NCBI GenBank assembly: GCA_937870805.1
Contig: CALMZT010000972.1
Location: forward strand, 1 to 7,797
Direction: 5' to 3'
Origin: an uncultured Chloroflexota bacterium
GTDB lineage: Bacteria; Chloroflexota; Anaerolineae; Aggregatilineales; Phototrophicaceae
Length of the DNA stretch: 7,797 bases
Under the pieces are notes generated by a model that saw only the letters and a list, made by a program, of their open reading frames with translations, did no database searches and had not been told where the DNA came from. The position numbers were made by a program, and so were the translations under genes. This document shows positions 1 to 6,200 of the stretch, in pieces (the first letter of the stretch is position 1; every line of letters begins with the position of its first letter).

Positions 1-184
1 CTAATTTCCTCGTTGTAGATGACTCAACATTGACCATGTCTTTTAACAATTATTCGTATTTATGTCGAACTACAGCTTAGTGTTTGTATTGAGCCAATAT
101 TTGAAATCCACGTTTAAATCCTCCGACAAGAGTGCTCTCCGCCATTAGCCTACTTGGCATACTAAGAAGTTCGGTTCAAACTTA
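1..184. other. AT-rich non-coding region upstream of the regulator
   Basis: No convincing ORF is seen on either strand in this stretch. It is visibly AT-rich, as expected of a regulatory region. A short minus-strand reading frame starting at base 37 and leaving the window at base 1 has only 12 codons and no clear ribosome binding site, so it cannot be called a gene. The region may contain the promoter of a divergent gene beyond the left edge, but nothing in the sequence proves this. Confidence 0.5.
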
Positions 185-213
185 TTGACAACTCATGCGA
201 TCTCTGATAACGT
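185..213 (+). promoter_or_regulatory. Candidate promoter of the LacI-family regulator
   Basis: A perfect -35 hexamer TTGACA lies at 185-190. At a 17-bp spacing the -10 position (208-213) reads TAACGT, only a weak match to TATAAT, and falls inside the first operator palindrome. If this is the promoter, a regulator bound at 202-234 would cover the -10 and start site, the classic geometry for repression and autoregulation. The -35 match is seen directly; the -10 assignment and the role are inference. Confidence 0.4.
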
Positions 214-234
214 TATCTGATAACGTTATCAGAG
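202..234. promoter_or_regulatory. Tandem LacI-type operator in a 33-bp perfect palindrome
   Basis: The 12-bp perfect palindrome GATAACGTTATC occurs at 206-217 and again at 219-230, as part of an exact tandem repeat of the 13-mer TGATAACGTTATC (205-217 and 218-230). With flanking CTCT and AGAG, the whole of 202-234 is one perfect inverted repeat centred on base 218. A palindrome with a central CG is the normal shape of LacI/GalR-family operators, where the hinge-helix leucine inserts at the central CpG. It ends 21 bp before the start codon of a LacI-family gene, so autoregulation is the simplest reading. No second good copy was seen elsewhere in the window. Confidence 0.85.
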
Positions 235-255
235 CCATCTCAACATTCTTTTACT

Positions 256-1308
256 ATGCCTAAGAAAAACCCTCAAAATTCCAAACCTGTTATTACCATT
301 GCTGAAGTGGCGAAGGCAGCAGGGGTATCCATACCCACTGTATCACGTATCCTCAACAATAAAGAATATGTCGCGGAGGAGACGCGGGATCGTGTGAATC
401 AGGCGATTCAACAACTTGGATACGTTCCTCACATCCAGGCGCGACAATTGAGGGGCGCTGCCAGTCGAACCCTTGCGCTACATCATCCTATTGAATCCCC
501 TCACGACCTCAGCAGCGTTATTGAGACATCCTATTTTACAGGTACAGCAGAGGCTGCCAGCGAAAAAGAATATTTTATAAATTTCCTTGTTTCGCAGTTA
601 ACCCCTGAAGCATTAGTCAATATGTACCGCAGCAATCAGATCGACGGGATCATTCTGTTACAGGTCCGTATAGATGATTGGCGTGTCAATCTGCTTCGGG
701 AAAATAATTACCCTTTCGTCATGATAGGTCGATGTGCTGATCTGGAAAGCTTAAGCTTTATTGACCTCGATTTTGAAAAAGCGATGCTTCTCGCCTTTGA
801 CCATCTGGTTGAGTTAGGACACCGAAGCATCGGCTTTCTAACATACCCGGAATCCTGGAATAAAGCTGGAATAGGTCCGGCAGTTCGTTCGCTCGACGGT
901 TACAAACAAGCACTTAACAAACACGATTTGTCCGGTTGTTACCGCGAGATTGGGTTGACCAGTGTTGAAGAAGGCTTTGAGGCAACCAATGATTTGCTCC
1001 AAGAAAACCCCGACCTGACTGCCATCATTACCGTAAGCCATTTAACAGCCGCTGGCAGCATTAAAGCCCTCGTTCAGCATGGACGTAGTGTTCCTCAAGA
1101 CTGCTCAGTCATGACAATCGGTTTTGGCGGTAATTTTGCCAACGTCGTTACGCCCTCGCTGACCACACTGGAATGGTCTCCTTATGAGATCAGTTATCAG
1201 GCAGCTCTCTTAATGACCGACAGGCTGGCAAATGAGCAACTCCCTGCTCAGCAGATTTTAGTGCCACCGAAGCTCATTGTACGGGAAAGTACAAAGGAGG
1301 TGAATTAG
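256..1308 (+). CDS. LacI/GalR-family transcriptional regulator
   Basis: A 350-residue protein of normal length for the family. The N-terminal helix-turn-helix (about residues 13-38: ITIAEVAKAAGVSIPTVSRI, then LNN) is textbook LacI. It is followed by the hinge helix (about 56-67, YVPHIQARQLRG) carrying Leu65, the residue that normally inserts into the central CpG of the operator; the usual Asn after YxP is His here. The rest (about 70-345) is a periplasmic-binding-protein-like effector domain, with IDGIILLQ, a GHRSIGFLT segment, and the C-terminal strand with ILVPPKLIVRES. It sits just downstream of a tandem CG-centred palindrome and upstream of glycosidase and sugar transporter genes, so it is probably the local sugar-responsive repressor; the effector cannot be read from sequence. 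The ATG at 256 has no Shine-Dalgarno sequence upstream, so translation may be weak or from a short or leaderless mRNA. GC looks lower than in the transporter genes. Confidence 0.95.
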   Translation: MPKKNPQNSKPVITIAEVAKAAGVSIPTVSRILNNKEYVAEETRDRVNQAIQQLGYVPHIQARQLRGAASRTLALHHPIESPHDLSSVIETSYFTGTAEAASEKEYFINFLVSQLTPEALVNMYRSNQIDGIILLQVRIDDWRVNLLRENNYPFVMIGRCADLESLSFIDLDFEKAMLLAFDHLVELGHRSIGFLTYPESWNKAGIGPAVRSLDGYKQALNKHDLSGCYREIGLTSVEEGFEATNDLLQENPDLTAIITVSHLTAAGSIKALVQHGRSVPQDCSVMTIGFGGNFANVVTPSLTTLEWSPYEISYQAALLMTDRLANEQLPAQQILVPPKLIVRESTKEVN

Positions 1309-1405
1309 CTCCGGGGCTATTTCAAAGACCCTTCTGTTTGGCAAATTACAACCAATGCTTGTGGAGAAAGGTGAATGATGGAATTTACCTAATAGATTTT
1401 ATGTT

Positions 1406-1461
1406 GCCTGTTTCAGGCTCAGTAATGCGGGGCATTCAAACATGGGTAGCGCCATTGTTTG
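1406..1461 (+). promoter_or_regulatory. Three consecutive stem-loops in the leader before the signal-peptide ORF/GH31
   Basis: Three hairpins follow each other closely. The first is GCCTG/CAGGC with a TTT loop (1406-1418). The second is AATGC/GCATT with a GGG loop (1424-1436). The third (1437-1461) pairs CAAACATGG with CCAT-T-GTTTG, giving nine pairs with one bulged T and a six-base loop. None is followed by a T-run, so they are not ordinary intrinsic terminators. They may structure the 5' leader of the downstream transcript or stabilise the end of the regulator mRNA. The base pairing is seen in the sequence; any function is inference. No known riboswitch class was recognised. The rest of 1309-1510 shows no gene. 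Confidence 0.4.
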
Positions 1462-1510
1462 GAAGATCAAATGTCAAAAATTTAGAAAGATTTTGGAGGT
1501 TCGATTAGGC

Positions 1511-1603
1511 ATGAAAAAGTTAACAATCATTCTTTTTGGGCTGCTTGTGGTTCTTGCGGTGGGAAGTGTCCAAGCGCAGGAGTCCGTAACACTAACCTAT
1601 TAA
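1511..1603 (+). pseudogene. Signal-peptide-only ORF: remnant of a secreted solute-binding protein, or a leader peptide
   Basis: ATG at 1511 is preceded by GGAGG at 1495-1499 (11-base spacing). The 30 codons start MKKLTIILFGLLVVLAVGSV, continue with QAQESVTLTY, and stop at TAA 1601-1603. The first 22 residues form a Sec signal peptide (two Lys, hydrophobic core, probable cleavage after VQA). The mature residues QESVTLTY resemble the first beta strand of extracellular sugar-binding proteins of the CUT1 class, where a Trp and a Gly-rich stretch usually follow. Here the frame ends at once, and the GH31 ATG lies two bases beyond in another frame. Likely explanations are a binding-protein gene whose body was deleted, or an expressed leader that hands ribosomes on to GH31, which has no Shine-Dalgarno of its own. 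A secreted GH31 broken by a frameshift is less likely. The signal peptide is clear; its history is inference. Confidence 0.6.
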
Positions 1604-1605
1604 AT

Positions 1606-4068
1606 ATGGAGCGTACACCCTTGCAAACGATCCAAAACATGAACCCTGATAAGGTTGTTATTCTACAAATTCCCGGAGGGTTTCTTCAACTGACCCCTTA
1701 CTCAGACAGCATTATTCGCGTTCGTTTCGCGCCGACTCAAGAATTCAGCACTAAAGCAAGTTTGATGGTGCGCCAATCTCCGAACCTGCGCGTCGGTTTT
1801 GAGGTGAGTGAAACAACAGAAACGCTGATGTTGTCAACCTCACAACTATCCATTCGGATTAACAGGCAGACTGGCGCATTCACCTATCTCGATAGTTCAG
1901 GTCAGATTCTGACGAAAGAACCAGATCGAGGGGGAAAAACCCTTATACCAGTCGATGTTGTCAAATCGGTATTTGACGAATCCGTTGAGGCTCAAATACG
2001 TAGAGATGCAGATGGTGTCCATGCCTACAACCCATCTGCGAGGCAGGTCGTTGACCGCCATGCTTTCCATACAAAACTTGAGTTCGAATGGATGTCGGGC
2101 GAAGCACTATACGGGCTTGGCACTCACGAAGAAGGCATGATGAATTTGCGGGGGCAGCACCAGTATTTGTATCAGCAAAATATGAAGGTTGCTGTCCCGG
2201 TCCTGCTCTCGACCAGAGGTTACGGCATCCTGCTCGACAGTTATTCGTTGATGATTTTCCATGATGATGCGTTTGGTTCCTACTTGTGGACGGACGTTGA
2301 TGATGAACTGGAATACTACTTCATTTACGGTCCTGAGTTCGATCAAGTCGTCCAGGGTATTCGACAGCTAACCGGGAAAGCAACCATGCTTCCCAGATGG
2401 GCTTTTGGCTATATCCAGTCAAAAGAACGCTACATCTCGCAAACTGAACTGATTGATGTCGTAAAGGAATATCGGGAACGTGGTCTTCCGCTAGACTGCA
2501 TTGTGCAGGACTGGAAATCATGGCCGAGTGACCTGTGGGGACAGAAGACGCTCGATCCAGAACGGTTTCCCGATCCGAACGGGATGATGACCGAACTCCG
2601 CAATCTAAATGCCCGGCTGATGATTTCGATCTGGCCGAACATGAATCCGGGTGGAGATAACTGGCGCGAAATGCGCGAGCAAGGTTATCTGCTCGGTAAC
2701 CAGGGGACTTACGACGCTTTCAATGAAAAGGCACGGGCACTTTACTGGAAACAAGCGAACGAAGGATTGTTTTCCTACGGGATAGATGCCTGGTGGTGCG
2801 ACTGTACGGAACCATTTCAGGCAGACTGGACGGGCGCTTTTAAACCTGAACCGGAAGAACGCCTTCGTATTAACACTGAAGAAGCGAAACGGTATTTAGA
2901 TCCCGAATATATCAACGCCTATTCACTACTGCACTCGCAGGGGATTTACGAGGGGCAGCGCAAAACAGGCACAGACAAACGAGTCGTCAACCTGACTCGT
3001 TCTGCGTATATCGGCCAGCAGCGTTACGGCACGATTACCTGGTCTGGCGATGTTTCAGCAACGTGGGATACGCTTCATCGCCAGATCGCCGATGGGCTAA
3101 ATTTTTGTGCAACCGGCTTACCCTACTGGACGACTGACATTGGCGCGTTCTTCGTCAAGAATGACCCAAAACTGTGGTTCTGGAATGGGGACTTCGATCT
3201 CGGTGTCGAAGACATGGGCTACCGTGAGTTGTACGTGCGCTGGTTCCAATATGGTGCTTTCCTGCCGATGTTTCGAACACATGGCACCGATACCCCACGT
3301 GAAGTGTGGCGTTTTGGGGAACCTGGTGAAATGTTCTACGACGCGCTTGTGAAATTTCTTCAGTTGCGTTACCGCCTGATGCCATACATCTATTCCCTCG
3401 CGGGCATGGTTACGCACGAAGATTACACCATGATGCGTGCCTTGCCCTTTGATTTCCGTTGTGACCCGGCTACCTATGATATTAACGATCAGTTCATGTT
3501 GGGTCCCGCACTCCTCGTCAACCCTGTAACACAGCCCATGTATTACACGGCACAATCCACTCAACTCAACGGCGTAAGCAAATCCAGATCGGTTTATCTA
3601 CCGCAAGGTGTTAGTTGGTACGATTTTTGGACGGGTAAGCACTATGCGGGTGGGCAAACAATCATCGCAGATGCTCCATTGGAAATGATGCCTCTGTTTG
3701 TTCGTAGTGGATCGATTCTGCCGACTGGTCCTGATATTCAACACACATGGGAAGGAAGACATACACCTATCGAATTGTATGTCTATCCGGGGCAGGACGG
3801 TCACTTCACCTTTTATGAAGATGAAGGCGACAACTACAACTACGAGCAGGGACTCTTTGCAAAGATTCCTATGAACTGGAACGACCAATCCCGGCAGCTA
3901 ACAATTGATTCGCGGGAAGGGAGTTATCCCGGAATGCCAGTATCAAGAGAGTTTCGGCTGATTAAGGTTACTGAAGGTATAATGCCATTGAAGCACTCAC
4001 AATCGTCAGGACTGATTTATGCAGGAGAAAAAACAGTGGTTGATCTTAGCGAGAAGTCCAGTCGTTAA
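1606..4068 (+). CDS. GH31 family glycoside hydrolase, probable alpha-xylosidase
   Basis: This 820-residue protein should remove terminal alpha-linked xylose from oligosaccharides such as xyloglucan fragments, with retention of configuration. Domains seen: an N-terminal beta-sandwich (about 15-250, with IIRVRFAP at 36-43 and YGLGTHEEG), a TIM barrel (about 262-620) opening with RWAFGYIQSKERY and containing LPLDCIVQDWKSW, then C-terminal beta domains including a DUF5110-like part (about 720-790, YEDEGD at 737-742). The nucleophile is Asp399 in IDAWWCDCTEP and the acid/base Asp482 in TWSGDVSATW. The QSKERY...IVQDW pattern is typical of the XylS/BoGH31A-type alpha-xylosidase branch; no PA14 insert is evident. 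No signal peptide is present in this frame, so a cytoplasmic location is expected. The ATG lies two bases after the stop of the signal-peptide ORF and lacks a nearby ribosome binding site, suggesting translation by reinitiation. Alpha-glucosidase activity cannot be excluded. Confidence 0.93.
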   Translation: MERTPLQTIQNMNPDKVVILQIPGGFLQLTPYSDSIIRVRFAPTQEFSTKASLMVRQSPNLRVGFEVSETTETLMLSTSQLSIRINRQTGAFTYLDSSGQILTKEPDRGGKTLIPVDVVKSVFDESVEAQIRRDADGVHAYNPSARQVVDRHAFHTKLEFEWMSGEALYGLGTHEEGMMNLRGQHQYLYQQNMKVAVPVLLSTRGYGILLDSYSLMIFHDDAFGSYLWTDVDDELEYYFIYGPEFDQVVQGIRQLTGKATMLPRWAFGYIQSKERYISQTELIDVVKEYRERGLPLDCIVQDWKSWPSDLWGQKTLDPERFPDPNGMMTELRNLNARLMISIWPNMNPGGDNWREMREQGYLLGNQGTYDAFNEKARALYWKQANEGLFSYGIDAWWCDCTEPFQADWTGAFKPEPEERLRINTEEAKRYLDPEYINAYSLLHSQGIYEGQRKTGTDKRVVNLTRSAYIGQQRYGTITWSGDVSATWDTLHRQIADGLNFCATGLPYWTTDIGAFFVKNDPKLWFWNGDFDLGVEDMGYRELYVRWFQYGAFLPMFRTHGTDTPREVWRFGEPGEMFYDALVKFLQLRYRLMPYIYSLAGMVTHEDYTMMRALPFDFRCDPATYDINDQFMLGPALLVNPVTQPMYYTAQSTQLNGVSKSRSVYLPQGVSWYDFWTGKHYAGGQTIIADAPLEMMPLFVRSGSILPTGPDIQHTWEGRHTPIELYVYPGQDGHFTFYEDEGDNYNYEQGLFAKIPMNWNDQSRQLTIDSREGSYPGMPVSREFRLIKVTEGIMPLKHSQSSGLIYAGEKTVVDLSEKSSR

Positions 4069-4253
4069 GGAAAAGAGCCAAATATCATAAAGCAGATCCC
4101 ACCGCAGACTAGTATCGTGATTTGGTGAAAATGAGGAGTGGTTCCGCGTTATTGCACTCTAGAATTACCCAATCAACCCTCACCCTTAGTGATTTGGTGT
4201 ACTAGGATAGCGGTATTAGCGCAAATGTTGATTCCCTAACGTCTGGTTGTGCG
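4069..4253. other. Intergenic region after GH31, without a gene or clear terminator
   Basis: No gene or strong hairpin with a T-run was seen after the GH31 stop, so read-through into the transporter genes is possible. The 11-mer GTGATTTGGTG is present twice as a direct repeat (4117-4127 and 4189-4199, 72 bp apart). Its function is unknown and it could be chance. Confidence 0.4.
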
Positions 4254-4267
4254 CCAAAGCGCTTGCC
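4254..4267. promoter_or_regulatory. Candidate LacI-family (cre-like) operator before the transporter operon
   Basis: CCAAAGCGCTTGCC has a perfect 8-bp core palindrome AAGCGCTT with a central CG, and matches the general LacI-family/cre pattern TGWAARCGYTWNCW at 11 of 14 positions. It lies about 95 bp before the binding-protein start and overlaps a possible -35 element TTGCCA (4263-4268), whose matching -10 (TTGTAT, 4287-4292, 18-bp spacing) is poor. The sequence differs from the palindromes at 202-234, so it may be read by another LacI-family protein rather than the one encoded here. The palindrome is seen directly; the role is inference. Confidence 0.35.
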
Positions 4268-4350
4268 AGCGAAATAAGGGTATTTCTTGTATGAAAGGAG
4301 GGACTTATTAGAGTAAAGATTGTGAAGCACCTGCTAATCTTTTGAACAAT

Positions 4351-4356
4351 AAGGAG
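4351..4356 (+). promoter_or_regulatory. Ribosome binding site of the sugar-binding protein gene
   Basis: AAGGAG lies five bases before the ATG at 4362 and fixes that start. A second, stronger match (AGGAGG, 4296-4301) upstream has no start codon at a usable distance. Confidence 0.8.
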
Positions 4357-4361
4357 AAAAA

Positions 4362-5348
4362 ATGAAGAAAAAATTGGTCTTTCTGAGCATGATTTCGTTG
4401 GTCGTGTTGGCGTTCACCTTGCCAGTGAGCGCTCAAGACAGCGCAGGATGGTGCGCTGGCAAGACGATCCGATTCTTCACGGGTGGTGCTGAAGGCGATG
4501 CTTTTGGCTCGATTGTGCAGCGCGGTGCACAGGCGGCTGAAGCTGATCTCGGACCCACCGTCGAGTATATTTACTCTGGTTGGGATGTTGAACGCATGAC
4601 CCAGCAGCTCCGCGAGGCAATTGCTGCCGAACCGGATGGTATTGCCATGATGGGGCATCCGGGCGACGCAGCAATCATGCCGCTGGCGGAAGAAGCCGCT
4701 AACGCTGGTATTGTCATGATGTATCAGAATGTCGATGTACCGGAAGTACGTGCTGCCTTCGGCGGCGGTTATATCGGTGCCCAGTTGGTCTCGCAGGGAC
4801 GCGCACTCGGCGAAGAAGCGGTTCGGCAGTTTGGTCTAGGAGCAGGTGACACAGCGATTGTGTTTGTTCCACTGGGTCAGCCGGGGCGTGATCTGCGCGA
4901 AGGCTCAACAGCGGATGCCCTCGAAGCGGCAGGCTTAACCGTCGTGCGTCTCGATGCCGTACCGGAATATGCATCCGATCCGAATCTGGCGCTCCCGCCG
5001 CTGACCGCTGCCGTCCTGAATGCTGAGAACCTCCGTCTCATCGTCTATCCCGGTGGACAGTTGCTGGGTGCAGTACCCGGCTACATGGATGCATTAGGCA
5101 TGGCACCCGGCGATATATATAACATTGGCTTCGATACCAGCCCGGCGATTATGGAAGCGTTCACCAGCGGTTATGTACAATTGACCTCTGACCAGCAGCC
5201 GTTCCTCCAGGGCTATCTGCCGATCCTCAGCCTGTGCAATTCGCTTGTTTACGGTTTCGGGCCGATGAACGTCGATACGGGGGCGGGATTCGTTGATACG
5301 TCGAACTATCAGAACGTCGCAGAACTCGCTATCGCGGGGTACCGCTAG
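4362..5348 (+). CDS. Sugar ABC transporter substrate-binding protein (CUT2, RbsB-like)
   Basis: A 328-residue exported binding protein that should capture a sugar outside the membrane and deliver it to the permease encoded downstream. Residues 1-24 are a Sec signal peptide (MKKK, hydrophobic core, cleavage expected after VSA). No lipobox Cys is present, so membrane anchoring, if any, is not by the usual lipoprotein route; Cys31 lies inside the mature chain. The mature part has the two-lobed Peripla_BP_4 pattern: RFFTGGAEGDAFGSIVQRGA at the first strand and helix, then AIAAEPDGIAMMGHPGD, a GRALGEEAVRQFG helix, GFDTSPAIMEAFTSGYVQLT, and the DQQPFLQGY segment typical of ribose/xylose-type binding proteins (Asp-Gln-Gln near the hinge). 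Family members mostly bind monosaccharides; xylose or fucose would fit the neighbouring glycosidases, but the ligand is inference. It has its own strong ribosome binding site and is followed by a stem-loop that may favour its higher expression. Confidence 0.92.
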   Translation: MKKKLVFLSMISLVVLAFTLPVSAQDSAGWCAGKTIRFFTGGAEGDAFGSIVQRGAQAAEADLGPTVEYIYSGWDVERMTQQLREAIAAEPDGIAMMGHPGDAAIMPLAEEAANAGIVMMYQNVDVPEVRAAFGGGYIGAQLVSQGRALGEEAVRQFGLGAGDTAIVFVPLGQPGRDLREGSTADALEAAGLTVVRLDAVPEYASDPNLALPPLTAAVLNAENLRLIVYPGGQLLGAVPGYMDALGMAPGDIYNIGFDTSPAIMEAFTSGYVQLTSDQQPFLQGYLPILSLCNSLVYGFGPMNVDTGAGFVDTSNYQNVAELAIAGYR

Positions 5349-5354
5349 GGTGGC

Positions 5355-5398
5355 GGGCAGGGAGTGACCCTGACCTCACTCCCTGCTCCCTCTTCTTT
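5355..5398 (+). terminator. Strong stem-loop with pyrimidine-rich tail after the binding-protein gene
   Basis: GCAGGGAGTGA (5357-5367) pairs perfectly with TCACTCCCTGC (5376-5386) across an eight-base loop; two further pairs, one G-T, extend the stem outward to 5355 and 5388. A C/T-rich tail ending TTCTTT follows. The T-run is broken, so this may be a partial terminator or a 3' stabiliser. Such structures are common between the binding-protein gene and the remaining ABC genes, where they raise the amount of binding protein relative to the membrane parts. Confidence 0.65.
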
Positions 5399-5424
5399 AC
5401 AATAGAGGAAGCAGCACAAACCAG

Positions 5425-5448
5425 ATCCCCTCGCGTAGGTGAGGGGAT
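5425..5448. repeat. Second intergenic hairpin, REP-like or single CRISPR-repeat-like
   Basis: ATCCCCTCGC (5425-5434) pairs with GTGAGGGGAT (5439-5448), ten pairs including one G-T, across a GTAG tetraloop. No T-run follows, so it is not an ordinary terminator. The compact GC-rich palindrome followed by TGTGTC has the outline of a repetitive extragenic palindrome or a lone CRISPR repeat, but only one copy is in the window. Confidence 0.5.
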
Positions 5449-5515
5449 TGTGTCGGCGATCAATACCTAGCGGTATTCCTCATTTGCTCATTCCATCTTC
5501 CTATCCATCTACCTT

Positions 5516-5520
5516 GGAGG
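5516..5520 (+). promoter_or_regulatory. Ribosome binding site deciding the ATPase start
   Basis: GGAGG lies eight bases before ATG 5529. This, and the fact that the ABC domain begins right after it (VELKEITKSFG), favours 5529 over the GTG at 5439, which lies inside the upstream hairpin and would add 30 residues unlike the family. Confidence 0.85.
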
Positions 5521-5528
5521 ACACAAGC

Positions 5529-6200
5529 ATGGAGCAACGGCTCGTGGAATTGAAGGAGATTACAAAATCTTTTGGCAACGTTAATGCCCTGTCGCACGTG
5601 ACGATGCACGTCAACAAAGCGGAAATCGTCGGCTTAATCGGCGATAACGGGGCGGGTAAGTCAACCCTGATCAAGATTCTTTCCGGTGTACATTCACCCG
5701 ATTCAGGCGAACTCTGGATACGCGGCAAGTGCGTGGAAGGTCGATGGACAGTTGCCAAAGCGCATACCGCCGGTATCGAAACCGTGCATCAGGATCGCGC
5801 GCTGGCGGTGCAGCACACCGTCGCACGTAATATCTTCATGGGGCGCGAGATTACGGGGCTGTTCGGTCTTATCCGCGTGAAAAAGCAGTACGAGGAAGCG
5901 GAACGTTTGATGCGTGAGATTGGCTTTACGTCCAAGGTGTTCAACCCGGATTCGGTGGTCGCTACGCTCTCCGGCGGCGAGCGTCAGGGTGTCGCTATTG
6001 CGCGCGCACTCTACTTCGAAGCTGAACTCCTCATCCTCGACGAGCCGACTACGGCGCTCTCGCTCACCGAAACACAGAAAGTTTATAACTTCATGCTGGC
6101 GGCTAAAGAGAAGGGCAGTTCGGTGCTGTTCATCAGCCATAACATCTTTCACGCTTACGACATCGCCGACCGCTTTGTGATTCTGGATCGCGGCGGATAA
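5529..6200 (+). CDS. Sugar ABC transporter ATP-binding protein (single NBD), C-terminus cut by a frameshift
   Basis: A 223-residue nucleotide-binding subunit that should power the sugar permease from the cytoplasmic face. All motifs are present: A-loop aromatic Phe15, Walker A GDNGAGKST (38-46), Q-loop Gln88, signature LSGGE (147-151), Walker B LLILDE (167-172, catalytic Glu172), the TALS stretch after it, and switch His204. It has one ABC domain, like FrcA-type subunits, not the tandem domains of RbsA/XylG. The frame stops right after VILDRGG, earlier than the usual length of about 250. In the +1 frame a family-like tail follows, including NAERLVQHMKDFARV, and ends with TGA at 6283-6285, overlapping the permease ATG. 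Removing one base near 6190-6198 would give about 251 residues. The shortened protein keeps every catalytic motif and could still work; the shift may also be a sequencing or assembly error. Confidence 0.92.
   Translation: MEQRLVELKEITKSFGNVNALSHVTMHVNKAEIVGLIGDNGAGKSTLIKILSGVHSPDSGELWIRGKCVEGRWTVAKAHTAGIETVHQDRALAVQHTVARNIFMGREITGLFGLIRVKKQYEEAERLMREIGFTSKVFNPDSVVATLSGGERQGVAIARALYFEAELLILDEPTTALSLTETQKVYNFMLAAKEKGSSVLFISHNIFHAYDIADRFVILDRGG

Noticed and set aside
1..37. Minus-strand ORF leaving the left edge of the window
   Set aside because: Only 12 codons are visible, with no clear ribosome binding site or recognisable motif.
1306..1319. Possible terminator at the regulator stop (TAGC...GCTA)
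   Set aside because: The stem is short, overlaps the stop codon and has no T-run.
1645..1662. Extra copy of the regulator operator inside the GH31 start (TGATAA...TTATT)
   Set aside because: The half-sites are imperfect, wrongly spaced and without a central CG; it is probably just coding sequence.
3118..3564. 148-codon minus-strand ORF inside the GH31 gene
   Set aside because: It lies wholly opposite a well-conserved GH31 coding region and shows no recognisable domain; it is a shadow of that gene.
5425..5455. CRISPR array
   Set aside because: Only one repeat-like unit is present, with no spacers and no cas genes.
5439..5528. N-terminal extension of the ATPase from GTG 5439
   Set aside because: It begins inside a hairpin, has no ribosome binding site, and its 30 residues do not resemble the family. 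ATG 5529 has GGAGG at good spacing and the ABC domain starts there.
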